Below, one piece after another: positions 25,398 through 35,024 of a stretch of 64,000 nucleotides of DNA (position 1 is the first letter of the stretch; each line of letters opens with the position of its first letter). The stretch is from positions 349,920-413,919 of the forward strand of contig NZ_SRXU01000004.1 in the NCBI RefSeq assembly GCF_004792695.1, written 5' to 3'. The position numbers and the translations under genes were made by a program. This DNA is from Sphingomonas naasensis. GTDB lineage: Bacteria; Pseudomonadota; Alphaproteobacteria; Sphingomonadales; Sphingomonadaceae. The notes under the pieces are model-generated. The model did no database searches and was not told the origin of the DNA. It saw nothing but the letters and a program-made list of their open reading frames with translations.

Positions 25398-26774
25398 ATG
25401 GCCGATGCCAAGCTCTTCGCCGGGCACGCGGTGCGCAGGCTGCGCCGCCAGCTCGGGCTCACCCAGGCGGCGATGGCCGAGGCGCTCGACGTCTCGGCCA
25501 GCTATCTCAATCTCGTCGAGCGCAACCAGCGGCCGGTCTCGGCGACGCTCCTGCTGCGGCTGGTCGAGACCTATGATTTCGATCCCCGCGCGCTGGCGGC
25601 GAGCGAGCCCGGCGGTGGCGCCGAGGCGATCCGGCGGCGGCTCGCCGATCCGATCTTCGCCGATCTCGAGATCGACCGGCACCAGATGGAGGAATGGCTG
25701 GCCGGCGCGCCGGGCGGCGCCGAGGCGTTCGCGCGCGCCTATGACCGGATCGGCGGGGGCGGGGCGGCGGAGACCGAGCCCGACGATGCGGGGCGGCAGG
25801 TGCGCCGCGAGATCGAGCGCTGGCGCAACCATTTCGCCGATCTCGACGCGGCGGCCGAGGCGCTGGCCGACGAATTGCGGCTGGCGGCGGGCGATCTCTA
25901 CGGCGCGATGGCCGAGCGGCTGCGGGTGCGGCACCAGCTCTCGGTGCGCATCCTCCCCGCCGATGTGATGCCCGACCGGACGCTGCGGCTCGACCTCCAC
26001 GCGCGCCAGATCCAGCTGTCGGAGTTGCTCGACGCATCGGCGCGCAGCTTCGCGCTGGCGGGGCGGCTCGCCGAGGAAGCGCGCGGCGAGATCGATGCGC
26101 TGGCCAAGGGGGCCGGGCTCGATCGCGCTGCCGAGCGGCTCTACCGGCGGCACCTCACCGGCTATTTCGCCGCGGCGGTGATGATGCCCTATGCACGCTT
26201 CCTGCGCGCATGCGAGGCGAGCGGCTATGATCTCGAACTGCTCCAGCGCCGCTTCGGGGCGAGCTTCAGCCAGGTCGCGCACCGGCTGACTACGCTCCAG
26301 CGCGTCGGCGCGCGCGGGCTGCCTTTCTTCCTGATTCGAGTCGATCGCGCGGGGCAGGTATCGAAACGATATGCGGGCGCGAGCGGTTCGCCGCTGGTCG
26401 AGGGGCCGGGAATCTGTCCGCTGTGGAATATTTTTGCGGGCTTTGCGCGTCCCGACGAACTGCTGGTCCAGCTGCTCGAACTCGAGGATGGCAGCCGCTG
26501 GTTCACGCTGGCGCACGCGGTCCGGCCGCAGGGCGATCGCAGCGGGCTGCACGCGCGCTTCGCGATCGGGCTCGGATTGGCGGCGGACAATGCGGGCGGG
26601 CTTGCCGTAGCGTCCGGGCAGGACCTCGCCGGTCGGGCGGTGCCCGCCGGGCTCGGCTGCCGGGCGTGCACGCGCCCCGATTGTCCGCAGCGATCGGCCC
26701 CGCCGGCGGGGCGCGCGCTGCTGCTCAACGAACGCGAGAGCGGCGTCACGCCCTTCGGTTTCGCGGGCGACTGA
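25398..26774 (+). CDS. ScfR/RamB-type XRE-family regulator (short-chain fatty acyl transcriptional regulator)
   Basis: 458-residue regulator. An XRE helix-turn-helix covers about 8-62 (LRRQLGLTQAAMAEALDVSASYLNLVERNQ read as the motif, with NLVERNQRPVS). The middle is an ImmA/IrrE-like helical region without a clear HEXXH (it reads LYRRHLTGYFAAAVMMPYARF), and the C-terminus is a DUF2083 domain rich in paired cysteines (CRACTRPDCPQR). RamB and related proteins control glyoxylate and propionate genes in response to acyl-CoA. Divergence from aceA strongly suggests that aceA is its target. Confidence 0.87.
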   Translation: MADAKLFAGHAVRRLRRQLGLTQAAMAEALDVSASYLNLVERNQRPVSATLLLRLVETYDFDPRALAASEPGGGAEAIRRRLADPIFADLEIDRHQMEEWLAGAPGGAEAFARAYDRIGGGGAAETEPDDAGRQVRREIERWRNHFADLDAAAEALADELRLAAGDLYGAMAERLRVRHQLSVRILPADVMPDRTLRLDLHARQIQLSELLDASARSFALAGRLAEEARGEIDALAKGAGLDRAAERLYRRHLTGYFAAAVMMPYARFLRACEASGYDLELLQRRFGASFSQVAHRLTTLQRVGARGLPFFLIRVDRAGQVSKRYAGASGSPLVEGPGICPLWNIFAGFARPDELLVQLLELEDGSRWFTLAHAVRPQGDRSGLHARFAIGLGLAADNAGGLAVASGQDLAGRAVPAGLGCRACTRPDCPQRSAPPAGRALLLNERESGVTPFGFAGD

Positions 26775-26938
26775 GCGGCCGCGGGCGCAACTTTCCGGAC
26801 ACAAAAGGACATAATGCGGTCGGTTTCCTTTGGAACCAGCGCGCTCCGCCCGCGGTTGCGCGTGCGGGTCCGGGTTTCACCCGGCTGCACTCCAGTCCTC
26901 ACAGGGCTAAAGCCCGGAGGCGTTTCGAGAGGACGTAT

Positions 26939-27349
26939 ATGTTGCTTACCCTGGTTGGCCTGTCGATCGCGGCGGCTGCCCCGCAATCGACCGACTCCGC
27001 GATCGGCCGCTGGCGCACCGAGACGCGCGGCGGCATCGTCGAGATCCAGCGCTGCGGCGCCTCGATCTGCGGACGGCTGCTCACCTCGGACAAGATCCGC
27101 ACCGATCCCAACCTGAAGGACGCCAACAACAGCAATGCCGCGCTGCGCGGCCGGCCGCTGCGCGGGCTCCAGATCCTCGCCGGCTTCACCCGCAGCGGCG
27201 ATGGCTGGACCGGCGGCAAGATCTACAATGCCGAGGACGGCAAGACCTATGGCGCCGACGTGACCCCCGCGGGCCCCGACACGCTCAAGGTCCGCGGCTG
27301 CGTGTTCAAGCCGTTCTGCAAGACCCAGACCTGGACCCGCGTGCGCTGA
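26939..27349 (+). CDS. DUF2147-domain secreted protein
   Basis: 136-residue exported protein. A short hydrophobic leader (MLLTLVGLSIAAAAP) precedes a DUF2147 domain: IGRWRTE, a paired-cysteine motif CGASICGRLL, then LQILAGF, WTGGKIYNAEDGKTYGADV and a final cysteine pair in CVFKPFCKTQTW. DUF2147 proteins are periplasmic and of unknown function, with a lipocalin-like appearance. ATG 26939 is preferred because it gives the signal sequence and follows AGAGG. It is 49 bases before the FadL-like porin gene and may share its transcript. The 164-base gap upstream holds no other gene. Confidence 0.83.
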   Translation: MLLTLVGLSIAAAAPQSTDSAIGRWRTETRGGIVEIQRCGASICGRLLTSDKIRTDPNLKDANNSNAALRGRPLRGLQILAGFTRSGDGWTGGKIYNAEDGKTYGADVTPAGPDTLKVRGCVFKPFCKTQTWTRVR

Positions 27350-27398
27350 CCCGCGCGCGCCCCGCTGCTTTTCAGTATCTGCGTACAAGGACCCCAAA

Positions 27399-28700
27399 AT
27401 GTCGTATCTCAAGCTTTCGCTCGTCGCCGCAACCGCGCTGGGGAGCGCGTTCGGATTCGCCGCCTCGGCCAATGCCCAGGCCTTCTACCTCCAGGAACAG
27501 TCCGCCCGCGCCGCCGGCCGCGCCTTTTCGGGCGAAGCCGCCGATACCGGCGCCGCGTCCTTGTGGTGGAACCCCGCTGCGATCGCCGGAATGACCGACG
27601 CCGAGGCGACTGTGAATGCCTCGCTGATCCTGCCGCGCGGCGAAGTCGCCGATACCGGCACGCTGATCCGCCGTCCGGGCGGCACCTTCGCGCCGGTCGG
27701 CGGCGACGCGGCGACGCGCAACCCGATCAACAACGGCGTGCTCCCTTCGGGCGCGATCGCGATCCCGCTCGGCGACCGCGTCGCGGTCGGCCTGTCGGTG
27801 ACCTCGCCCTACAGCTTCACCACCGACTATCCCGATACGAGCTGGGCGCGCTACAGCGCGCTCAAGACCAGCCTGCGCACGATCGACATCCAGCCGACGC
27901 TGGCGGTGGCGGTGACCGACTGGCTGCGCGTCGGCGCGGGCGTGAACGTCGAATATACCGATGCCAGCCTCGCCAACGCGCTGCCCAACGTCAGTGCGGC
28001 GCTGCCCGACGGGCGGCAGGAGCTGAAGGGCAATGGCTGGGATCTGGGCTGGAGCGCCGGCTTCCAGATGCACAACGCGTTCGCCACGATCGGCGTGACC
28101 TATAAATCGGCGATCAAGCACAACCTCAAGGGCGACCTCGAGGTCAGCGGGCTGGTCGGCCCGCTCGCCGGCTCGAACATGTCGCTGTCGGACATCGAGG
28201 CGAATTTCTACACGCCGGCGCAGGTGATCGTCGGCGCGCGCTTCCGCCTGACCGATCGGTTCACGCTCAACGGTCAGGTCGTCCATTATGGCTGGAACAA
28301 GTTCGACGCGATCCGCCTCGGCGCGCCGGTCAACGCCGCGCTGCCGCAGAATTATCGCGACAGCTGGAGCCTCGCGACGGGCTTCGACTATGCGGCGTCG
28401 CAGAAGCTGACGCTGCGCGCCGGCGTCCAGCACGCCCAGACCCCGACCCGCGACGGCGAGCGCGACGCGCGCGTGCCCGATTCGGACCGCTGGAACTACG
28501 GCGTCGGCGCCTCCTATGCGCTGACCCCGGGCTTCACGCTCGATGCCGGCGCCAACTATGTCGACTTCAAGGATGCGACGATCGATCGCGTCACCGCGGC
28601 CTATGCTGGCACGGCGGCGCAGACCCCGATCCTGACTTCGGGCGAGCTGCAGGACGCGCATGCGTTCGTGCTGTCGCTCGGCGGGCGGCTGCGTTTCTGA
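27399..28700 (+). CDS. OmpP1/FadL-family outer-membrane transport protein
   Basis: 433-residue outer-membrane barrel for uptake of hydrophobic compounds such as long-chain fatty acids. The signal peptide ends at ASANA; the mature start AQAFYLQEQSARAAGRAFSG is the FadL hatch region, followed by TGAASLWWNPAAIAGM, the family signature. Beta strands run to the C-terminal LGGRLRF with terminal Phe, the usual barrel-insertion signal. It follows DUF2147 closely and is closed by a hairpin at 28708-28740. The presence of acyl-CoA dehydrogenase and aceA in the region fits fatty-acid growth. Confidence 0.92.
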   Translation: MSYLKLSLVAATALGSAFGFAASANAQAFYLQEQSARAAGRAFSGEAADTGAASLWWNPAAIAGMTDAEATVNASLILPRGEVADTGTLIRRPGGTFAPVGGDAATRNPINNGVLPSGAIAIPLGDRVAVGLSVTSPYSFTTDYPDTSWARYSALKTSLRTIDIQPTLAVAVTDWLRVGAGVNVEYTDASLANALPNVSAALPDGRQELKGNGWDLGWSAGFQMHNAFATIGVTYKSAIKHNLKGDLEVSGLVGPLAGSNMSLSDIEANFYTPAQVIVGARFRLTDRFTLNGQVVHYGWNKFDAIRLGAPVNAALPQNYRDSWSLATGFDYAASQKLTLRAGVQHAQTPTRDGERDARVPDSDRWNYGVGASYALTPGFTLDAGANYVDFKDATIDRVTAAYAGTAAQTPILTSGELQDAHAFVLSLGGRLRF

Positions 28701-28707
28701 CGATCCT

Positions 28708-28740
28708 GCTCGCCGTCGCTGAACCGATGCGGCGGCGAGC
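28708..28740 (+). terminator. Hairpin after the FadL-like gene
   Basis: GCTCGCCG 28708-28715 pairs with CGGCGAGC 28733-28740, followed by GGTTCTTTC. The stem lies eight bases past the porin stop codon. The short T-rich tail makes a rho-independent terminator plausible but not certain. Confidence 0.45.
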
Positions 28741-28826
28741 GGTTCTTTCGCGTAGGGCGCGCGTTACGATTTCTTGGGAGTCTTTCGCCTAGCGCGGAGT
28801 ACGATCAGAAATCTGGAATTTTCAAC

Positions 28827-29321
28827 GTGTTGTCCTTCCTGAGGCCTGCCAACCCCGCGAACGAGGCCGAGCGCCAGGCAGCGGTCGACCGCTATGGCGC
28901 GGCGAAGAAGCGCTCGCGCGCCGCCGATGCGCTGGTCGCCGAGGCGGCGACGCTGTTCGACGCCAAGTTCGGCATCGCCACGATCATCGATCGCGAGAAG
29001 ATGATCGTCACTTCGCGCTATCGCAGCGACCTCGACGAAATCGATCGGGCGATCTCGTTTTGCGGGCACACGATCCTCAACCCCGACAATGTCATGGTGA
29101 TCTTCAACGCCGGGCTCGACCGCCGCTTCGCGGGAAACCCGCTGGTGCGCGGGGAGCCGAGGATCGCCTTCTATGTCGGCGCGCCGCTGATCGCGCCGAC
29201 CGGCGAGGTGCTGGGCGCGCTGTGCGCGATCGATACGCTGCCGCGCGCGCAGCTGCTCCCCCAGGCGCGCACCGAGCTGCAGACCCTCGCAAGCCGGGTG
29301 ACCGACGCGCTGCTCGGCTGA
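28827..29321 (+). CDS. GAF-domain protein
   Basis: 164-residue cytoplasmic protein made of a single GAF domain: the N-terminal helix LVAEAATLFDAKFGIATIIDREKMIVTSRY (in two parts), FCGHTILNPDNVMVIFNA, then FYVGAPLIAPTGEVLGALCAIDTLPR, which is the standard GAF core. It lacks any attached kinase, GGDEF or PAS domain, so it is either a stand-alone sensor or a partner of an orphan kinase. The start is GTG 28827 or the adjoining TTG; neither has a strong ribosome-binding site. No ligand can be named; free GAF proteins with similar sequence are sometimes near two-component genes. Confidence 0.82.
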   Translation: MLSFLRPANPANEAERQAAVDRYGAAKKRSRAADALVAEAATLFDAKFGIATIIDREKMIVTSRYRSDLDEIDRAISFCGHTILNPDNVMVIFNAGLDRRFAGNPLVRGEPRIAFYVGAPLIAPTGEVLGALCAIDTLPRAQLLPQARTELQTLASRVTDALLG

Positions 29322-29401
29322 TTCGGGCGCTGCATTCGTATTCGTAACGGCGCGGCGGCGGCTTTGCTTGTCAGGCTGCGCGGCCTGCCGCTATCGTAGT
29401 C

Positions 29402-29415
29402 TGTAAACGGTTACA
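29402..29415. promoter_or_regulatory. LacI-type operator upstream of the GH97 gene
   Basis: TGTAAACGGTTACA matches the LacI-family pattern TGnAAnCGnTTnCA and is palindromic apart from the two central flanking bases; the outer C and G extend it to CTGTAA/TTACAG. It ends 23 bases before the GH97 start codon, in the position expected to block transcription. The repressor gene is not in the window. Confidence 0.65.
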
Positions 29416-29438
29416 GAGTCGATTTGCGGGAGAGTATC

Positions 29439-31499
29439 ATGCTGCGTGGGCTATGGGCGCTGTGCGCTCTGCTGGTTGCGGTTCCGGCCGCAGCGCAGGT
29501 CGAGCAATCGACGACCGCGCGCGCCGACGCCAATGCGCCGACGATCGCCTCTCCCGACGGGCGGATCAGCGTCTCGGTCACCACCGACGGTGACGGGCGG
29601 CCGCTCTATTCGGTCAGCCGCGGCGGCAAGCAGATCATCGCCCCCTCGGCGCTCGGTTTCCTGTTCACCGACGCGGCGAAGATGCAGCGCAATTTCCGGA
29701 TCGAAAGCAAGGCCAGCAGCAGCGTCGACACCAGCTGGGAGCAGCCTTGGGGCGAATGGAAGACGATCCGCGATCGCCACAACGAGCTGCGCGTGCGGTT
29801 CAAGGAGAGCAAAGATCTCGGCCGGGTGATGGACGTGGTGTTCCGTGTCTTCGACGACGGCGTCGGCTTCCGCTACGAGCTGCCCGAGCAGCCCAATCTC
29901 AAGACCGCGCACATCGCCGACGAGATGACCGAGTTCGCGCTGACGCAGGACGGCGAGGCGTGGTGGATCCCCGGCTCCGAATGGAACCGCGACGAATATC
30001 AGTGGAACCGCACGCCGATCTCGTCGGTGCCGCTCGCGCACACCCCGCTGACGGTGAAGCTGAAGGACGGCACCCATATCGCGTTCCACGAGGCGGCGTT
30101 GGTCGATTATTCGGGGACGTGGCTCCAGCGGGTCGAGGGGACGAAGTTCAAGACGGTGCTGATCCCGAGTGCCGGCGGGGCCAAGGTGGTGCGCGGCACG
30201 CCGTTCGTGACGCCGTGGCGGACGATGATCCTCAGCGACGACGCGCCCGGGCTTTATATGTCGCACATCGAGCTCAATCTGAACGAACCCAACAAGCTCG
30301 GCGACGTCAGCTATTTCAAGCCGTCCAAATATGTCGGCGTGTGGTGGGAGATGCACCTCGGCACCGCGGGCTGGGGCTCGACGCCGAAGCCCGGCGCGGC
30401 GACCGCCAATGTGAAGCGCTATATCGACTTCGCCGCGAAGCACGGCTTTCCCGGCGTGCTGGTCGAAGGCTGGAATGTCGGCTGGGACACCGAATGGTTC
30501 GCCAACGGCAAGGGCTTCCAGTTCGACACGCCGGCGCCGTGGTTCGATGCCGAGGCGCTCGCCGCCTATGCGAAGAACAAGGGCGTCCAGATCATCGGAC
30601 ATCACGAGACCGGCGGCTCGCCGAGCCATTATGAGGATCAGCTCGAGCGCGGCATGGCCTTCGCCGCGGCGCACGGCGAGAGCGTGGTCAAGACCGGCTA
30701 TGTCACCGATGCCGGGCAGCTCGAGCGCGTCGGGCCGAACGGCGAGCCGCTGCGCGAATGGCATGACGGGCAATTCTCGGCGCAGCATCACCTGCGCGTG
30801 CTCGAGATGGCGCACAAATACCGGATCGCGATCGACGCGCACGAGCCGATCAAGGACACCGGGTTGCGGCGCACTTATCCGAACTGGGTGAGCCGCGAAG
30901 GCGCGCGCGGACAGGAATACAACGCATGGGGCGAGCCCAAGAACGCGCCCGAGCACGAGGCGAACATGGTGTTCACCCGGATGCTCGCGGGGCCGATGGA
31001 CTTCACCCCGGGCGTGCTGAGCCTGACCGGCAAGGGCGGCACGCCGATCCTGTCGACCGAGGCCAAGCAGCTGGCGCTCTATGTCGTGCTCTATTCGCCG
31101 GTGCAGATGGCGGCCGACCTGCCCGAGAATTACGCGAAGCACATGGCGGCGTTCCAGTTCATCAAGGACGTGCCGACCGACTGGGAGGACACGCGGGTGC
31201 TGAACGGCGAAGTCGGCGATTACGTCACCTTCGCGCGCAAGCAGCGCGGCGGGCAGGACTGGTATCTCGGCGCGGTCGGCGACGAGCAGGCGCGGTCGAT
31301 GGAGGTGAAGCTCGACTTCCTCGCGCCGGGCAAGGCCTATGAGGCGCAGATCTATCGCGACGGCGACGATGCCGACTATCGCACCGAGAAGCGGCACGCG
31401 ATCATGATCGAGAAGCGGCGCGTGACGGCCGCCGACGCGATGACGCTGCGGCTGGCACCGGGCGGCGGCGTGGCGATCCGGTTCAAGGCGGTGAAATAG
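29439..31499 (+). CDS. Glycoside hydrolase family 97 alpha-glycosidase
   Basis: 686-residue exported glycosidase, like SusB-type alpha-glucosidases or alpha-galactosidases. The signal peptide ends near PAAAQ. The N-terminal beta-sandwich (SPDGRISVSV to about 270) is followed by a TIM barrel with EGWNVGWD at 343-350, HHETGG at 388-393, AHEPIKDTGLRRTYP with Glu469, and EGARGQEYNAW; these acidic residues include the catalytic set. A C-terminal beta domain closes the protein. ATG 29439 is chosen for the signal peptide. A LacI-type operator sits just upstream, consistent with induction by its sugar. Whether it is inverting or retaining cannot be safely read. Confidence 0.93.
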   Translation: MLRGLWALCALLVAVPAAAQVEQSTTARADANAPTIASPDGRISVSVTTDGDGRPLYSVSRGGKQIIAPSALGFLFTDAAKMQRNFRIESKASSSVDTSWEQPWGEWKTIRDRHNELRVRFKESKDLGRVMDVVFRVFDDGVGFRYELPEQPNLKTAHIADEMTEFALTQDGEAWWIPGSEWNRDEYQWNRTPISSVPLAHTPLTVKLKDGTHIAFHEAALVDYSGTWLQRVEGTKFKTVLIPSAGGAKVVRGTPFVTPWRTMILSDDAPGLYMSHIELNLNEPNKLGDVSYFKPSKYVGVWWEMHLGTAGWGSTPKPGAATANVKRYIDFAAKHGFPGVLVEGWNVGWDTEWFANGKGFQFDTPAPWFDAEALAAYAKNKGVQIIGHHETGGSPSHYEDQLERGMAFAAAHGESVVKTGYVTDAGQLERVGPNGEPLREWHDGQFSAQHHLRVLEMAHKYRIAIDAHEPIKDTGLRRTYPNWVSREGARGQEYNAWGEPKNAPEHEANMVFTRMLAGPMDFTPGVLSLTGKGGTPILSTEAKQLALYVVLYSPVQMAADLPENYAKHMAAFQFIKDVPTDWEDTRVLNGEVGDYVTFARKQRGGQDWYLGAVGDEQARSMEVKLDFLAPGKAYEAQIYRDGDDADYRTEKRHAIMIEKRRVTAADAMTLRLAPGGGVAIRFKAVK

Positions 31500-31503
31500 C
31501 AAG

Positions 31504-31627
31504 ATCCTCCCCCGGAGGGGGAGGTGGCAGCCGCAGGCTGACGGAGGGGTATTCTCCTCGGGCGACGTCGCTCGCGGCACCTACCCCTCCACCGCTACGC
31601 GGTCCCCCTCCCCCTCCGGGGGAGGAT
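31504..31627. repeat. Intergenic inverted-repeat element, family A copy 2
   Basis: Starts ATCCTCCCCCGGAGGGGGAGG, passes GACGGAGGGG, then ACCCCTCCACC, GGTCCCCCTCCCCC and ends GGGGGAGGAT. Outer arms ATCCTCCCCC and GGGGGAGGAT are perfectly complementary. It separates the GH97 gene from the hydroxylase operon, both on the plus strand, so it may act as a terminator or transcript boundary. Confidence 0.82.
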
Positions 31628-31701
31628 CTGATCGGGCACCGTAGATTCCGTTTCGGAAACGTGCCTATGATCCACTCCGCAGCGAGGGCAACGGAGGGAT
31701 C

Positions 31702-32163
31702 ATGGCCACCGATTTCACGCTCAACGGCAAGCCCGCATCGTTCGACGGCGATCCCGAAACCCCCTTGCTCTATGTGCTGCGCGACCATCTCGGGCTGACC
31801 GGCACCAAATATGGCTGCGGCATCGCCCAGTGCGGCGCGTGCACGGTGCATCTCGACGGCAAGAACCGGCGCTCGTGCGTGACGCCGGTGTCGATGGTCT
31901 CGGGCCGCCAGGTCACCACGATCGAGGGCGTCGCGGGCAAGGAAGCCGAGGCGGTGCACAACGCATGGGTGGCGATCGACGTGCCGCAATGCGGCTTCTG
32001 CCAATCGGGGCAGGTGATGTCGGCGATCGGGCTGCTCAGGATCAAGAAGAAGCCGAGCGATTCGGACATCGACGCGGCGATGGCGGGGAATATCTGCCGC
32101 TGCGCCACCTATGTGCGGATCCGCCAGGCGATCCACGACGCCGCGCATGCGCTGGAGGCCTGA
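31702..32163 (+). CDS. (2Fe-2S)-binding subunit of an aldehyde/isoquinoline-type oxidoreductase
   Basis: 153-residue small electron-transfer subunit of a xanthine-oxidase-family enzyme, IorA-like. Two iron-sulfur centres are visible: the plant ferredoxin-type set Cys39, Cys44, Cys47, Cys59 ([10 protein letters not shown]) and the helical-domain set Cys97, Cys100, Cys132, Cys134 (CGFCQSG and CRC). Length matches IorA. It is directly upstream of the molybdopterin subunit gene, with three bases between. Electrons would pass from the Mo site through these centres to the cytochrome c encoded third in the operon. Confidence 0.93.
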   Translation: MATDFTLNGKPASFDGDPETPLLYVLRDHLGLTGTKYGCGIAQCGACTVHLDGKNRRSCVTPVSMVSGRQVTTIEGVAGKEAEAVHNAWVAIDVPQCGFCQSGQVMSAIGLLRIKKKPSDSDIDAAMAGNICRCATYVRIRQAIHDAAHALEA

Positions 32164-32166
32164 GCG

Positions 32167-34311
32167 ATGAACGCGATCACGCCCACCCGCCGCAATTTCC
32201 TCCAGTCGGCGAGCCTCGTGCTCGGCATGACGCTGCCGCTGGGCAAGGCGGCGAGCGCCGCGCCTGCGCAATCCGGGCTGCCCTTCGCGCCCAATGCGTT
32301 CGTCCGGGTGAGCCCCGACAATCTCGTCACCGTGATCATCAAGCATGTCGAGTTCGGCCAGGGGCCGGCGACCGGGCTCGCCACGCTCGTCGCCGACGAG
32401 ATGGACGCCGACTGGAGCCAGATCCGCGTCGAGATGTCCCCGGCCAACGACCCGCTCTACAAGAACCTCGCTTTCGGGACGATGGGCACCGGCGGATCGA
32501 CTGCGATCGGCAATAGCTGGCTGCAGATGCGCAGCGCCGGGGCTTCGGCGAAAGCGATGCTGGTCGAGGCGGCGGCGAAGCGCTGGGGCGTGCCGGCGGC
32601 GTCGATCAAGGTGTCGAAGGGCGTGGTGTCGAGTGGGAGGCGCAAGGCGAGCTTCGGCGAACTGGCCGCTGACGCGGCGCAGCTCAAGCCGCCCGAGAAG
32701 CCGGTGCTCAAGACTCCCGATCAGTTCACCCTGATCGGCCGCGACACCCCCAGGGTCGACAGCGTCGCCAAGACCAACGGCACCGCGATGTTCACGATGG
32801 ACATCCAGCGCCCGGGCATGGTGCACAGCGCGATCGCGCATCCGCCGGCGTTCGGCGGCACGGTCAAATCGGTGATCGACAGCGCCGCGCTCGCGGTGCC
32901 CGGCGTGCTGGCGGTCAAGACGATCCCGCACGGCGTCGTGGTCTATGCCCGCGACAGCTATGCCGCGCGCAAGGGTGTCGCCGCGCTCGACGTGACCTGG
33001 GATCTGTCCAAAGCCGAGAAGCGCACGACCGAAGAACTCTATGCGCAGTTCGCCGAGGCGGCCGAGACCCCGGGCAAGCCGGTCGAGAAGACCGGCGACA
33101 CCGCCGCGGCGCTGCGCGGCGCGGCGAAGAAGCTCGAGGCGGTGTATCAATTCCCCTATCTCGCCCACGCGCCGATGGAGCCGCTCGACGCGGTGCTCGA
33201 GATGAACGGCGACCGGCTCGACGTGTGGCTGGGCAGCCAGTTTCAGGTCGGCGAGCTCACCGCGATCGCCGCGACGCTCGGCGTGCCGTTCGAGAAGGCG
33301 ACGCTGCACCAGCAATTCGCCGGGGGCAGCTTCGGGCGGCGGGTGACTCCGGCGATGGAGTTCGCAGTCGAGGCGGCGCTGGCGTTCAAGGCGTGGGGCA
33401 AGGGCCCGGTCAAGCATGTCTGGACGCGCGAGAACGACATCCGCGGCGGGCGCTATCGTCCGCTCGCGGTGCATGTCGTGCGCGGCGGGCTCGATCCTTC
33501 GGGCAAGATCGTCGCCTGGGATCAGGTCGTCGCGGCGCAGAGCTTCATGAAGGGCACCCCGATGGAGGGGCCCGAGCTCAAGAACAAGGGTATCGACGAT
33601 GCGCTCACCGAGGGCATCGCCGAGAGCTACAAATTCGCGAACCATTATGTCGGCCAGCACATCATGGAGGCCGGGGTGCCGACCTTGTGGTGGCGATCGG
33701 TGGGCAACACCCATACCGCCTATGCGGTCGAGACGTTCGTCGATCAGCTGCTCGAGATGGCGGGCAAGGATCCGGTCGCGGGGCGGCTCGAACTGATGGA
33801 GGACCCGCGGACCAGAGCCGTGCTCGCCAGGGCCGCCGAGATCGCCGGCTGGGGCAGCAAGCCGCCCGCCGGCCGCGCGCGCGGCGTTGCGGCGTGGAAG
33901 AGCTTCGGCTCCTATGTCGCGCAGGTCGCCGAGGTGTCGAAGGGCGCCGACGGGCTGCCCAAAGTGCACAAGGTCTGGGTGGCGGTGGATTGCGGGATCG
34001 CAGTCAATCCCAATGTGATCCGTGCGCAGATGGAGAGCGGGATCGGCTACGGCCTCGGCCATGCGCTCTATTCGGAAGTCGAGCTCGGCGAGGGCGGGAT
34101 CGTCAAGCAGGAGAATTTCGACTCCTATCGCTCGCTGCGCATCGCCGAGATGCCTGCGGTCGAGGTGGCGATCCTCGCTTCGGACGCGAACCCGACCGGG
34201 GTGGGCGAGCCGGGCCTGCCGCCGATCGCGCCCGCGGTCGCCAATGCGTGGCGCAAGCTCACCGGCAAGGCGGTGCGGCGATTGCCCTTCGCAGTGGGAG
34301 GCCGGGCATGA
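32167..34311 (+). CDS. Molybdopterin-binding large subunit, isoquinoline 1-oxidoreductase beta-like
   Basis: 714-residue molybdenum hydroxylase subunit with a Tat leader ([15 protein letters not shown] near residues 6-20), so the enzyme is exported folded to the periplasm with its partner. Seen: [22 protein letters not shown], typical of Ior[13 protein letters not shown], the Mo-site motif [10 protein letters not shown] and the C-terminal [17 protein letters not shown] with the conserved catalytic Glu. Family members oxidise N-heterocycles or aldehydes; the substrate is not readable. No CoxL-type FAD subunit is present, which fits use of a cytochrome as acceptor. The stop overlaps the next ATG by four bases. 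Confidence 0.92.
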   Translation: MNAITPTRRNFLQSASLVLGMTLPLGKAASAAPAQSGLPFAPNAFVRVSPDNLVTVIIKHVEFGQGPATGLATLVADEMDADWSQIRVEMSPANDPLYKNLAFGTMGTGGSTAIGNSWLQMRSAGASAKAMLVEAAAKRWGVPAASIKVSKGVVSSGRRKASFGELAADAAQLKPPEKPVLKTPDQFTLIGRDTPRVDSVAKTNGTAMFTMDIQRPGMVHSAIAHPPAFGGTVKSVIDSAALAVPGVLAVKTIPHGVVVYARDSYAARKGVAALDVTWDLSKAEKRTTEELYAQFAEAAETPGKPVEKTGDTAAALRGAAKKLEAVYQFPYLAHAPMEPLDAVLEMNGDRLDVWLGSQFQVGELTAIAATLGVPFEKATLHQQFAGGSFGRRVTPAMEFAVEAALAFKAWGKGPVKHVWTRENDIRGGRYRPLAVHVVRGGLDPSGKIVAWDQVVAAQSFMKGTPMEGPELKNKGIDDALTEGIAESYKFANHYVGQHIMEAGVPTLWWRSVGNTHTAYAVETFVDQLLEMAGKDPVAGRLELMEDPRTRAVLARAAEIAGWGSKPPAGRARGVAAWKSFGSYVAQVAEVSKGADGLPKVHKVWVAVDCGIAVNPNVIRAQMESGIGYGLGHALYSEVELGEGGIVKQENFDSYRSLRIAEMPAVEVAILASDANPTGVGEPGLPPIAPAVANAWRKLTGKAVRRLPFAVGGRA

Positions 34312-34928
34312 AGGCGGGTGCGCTCGCGCTGGGCGCGGCGGCGCTGACGCTCGGGATCGCCATCGCCGGACAGGCGCGCGAGCAGAAGGTGGAAGGGCTC
34401 AGGCCGGTCAGCGCCTTTGCCGGCATCGCCGATCCGGGCGCGCGCTCGGTCGCGATCTTTACCGAGATGGGCAAGGTGATCCAGCATCCGCGCTGCGTGA
34501 ACTGCCATCCGCGCACCGATCGCCCGCTGCAGGGCGACGCGCAGCTGCCGCACGATCCGCCGGTGTCGCGCGGGCCCGCCGATCGCGGGATGGCGGGGCT
34601 CGAATGCGGCACCTGCCACGGGCCGCGCAACGTCGCCTTCGCCAACGGCAAGGGAAGCGTTCCCGGCCATCCCGAATGGCATGCCGCGCCGATCGCGATG
34701 GCGTGGGAAGGCAAGACGCTCGGCCAGATCTGCCAGCAGATCAAGGACCGCAAGCGCAACGGCGGCAAGAGCCTCGACCAGATCGCCGAGCACAACGCGC
34801 ATGATTCGCTGGTCGGCTGGGGCTGGAACCCCGGGCCGGGACGCACCCCGGTGCCGGGGACGCAGGCGCAGTTCGGCGAGCTGACCCGTGCCTGGGTGGC
34901 GAGCGGGGCGAAGTGCCCGGCGGGATAA
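34308..34928 (+). CDS. Periplasmic c-type cytochrome of the molybdenum hydroxylase operon
   Basis: 206-residue exported protein with a hydrophobic leader (about 1-22) and two haem-attachment motifs, CVNCH at 63-67 and CGTCH at 100-104. ATG 34308 overlaps the IorB-type stop (ATGA), so translation is coupled. It is the likely electron acceptor of the hydroxylase, delivering electrons to the respiratory chain. The sequence between the motifs ([19 protein letters not shown]) is a pattern seen in proteins accompanying Isoquinoline oxidoreductase-type enzymes, to my recollection; the pairing itself is inferred from the operon. Confidence 0.85.
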   Translation: MKAGALALGAAALTLGIAIAGQAREQKVEGLRPVSAFAGIADPGARSVAIFTEMGKVIQHPRCVNCHPRTDRPLQGDAQLPHDPPVSRGPADRGMAGLECGTCHGPRNVAFANGKGSVPGHPEWHAAPIAMAWEGKTLGQICQQIKDRKRNGGKSLDQIAEHNAHDSLVGWGWNPGPGRTPVPGTQAQFGELTRAWVASGAKCPAG

Positions 34929-35024
34929 GCGGGTTGCTGGCGGCTCCGGCCTTGTGTGGACGTCGGCGTGAAAGCGGGAATGCCCGATGGCGGACGTCGG
35001 TAGCCACCATTTGAGCTGAGAAAT

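Noticed and set aside
26832..26856. GGAAC-N16-GGTT resembling an EcfG stress promoter before the DUF2147 gene
   Set aside because: The -10 is GGTT rather than CGTT and the signal is expected by chance in GC-rich DNA, so it was not listed.
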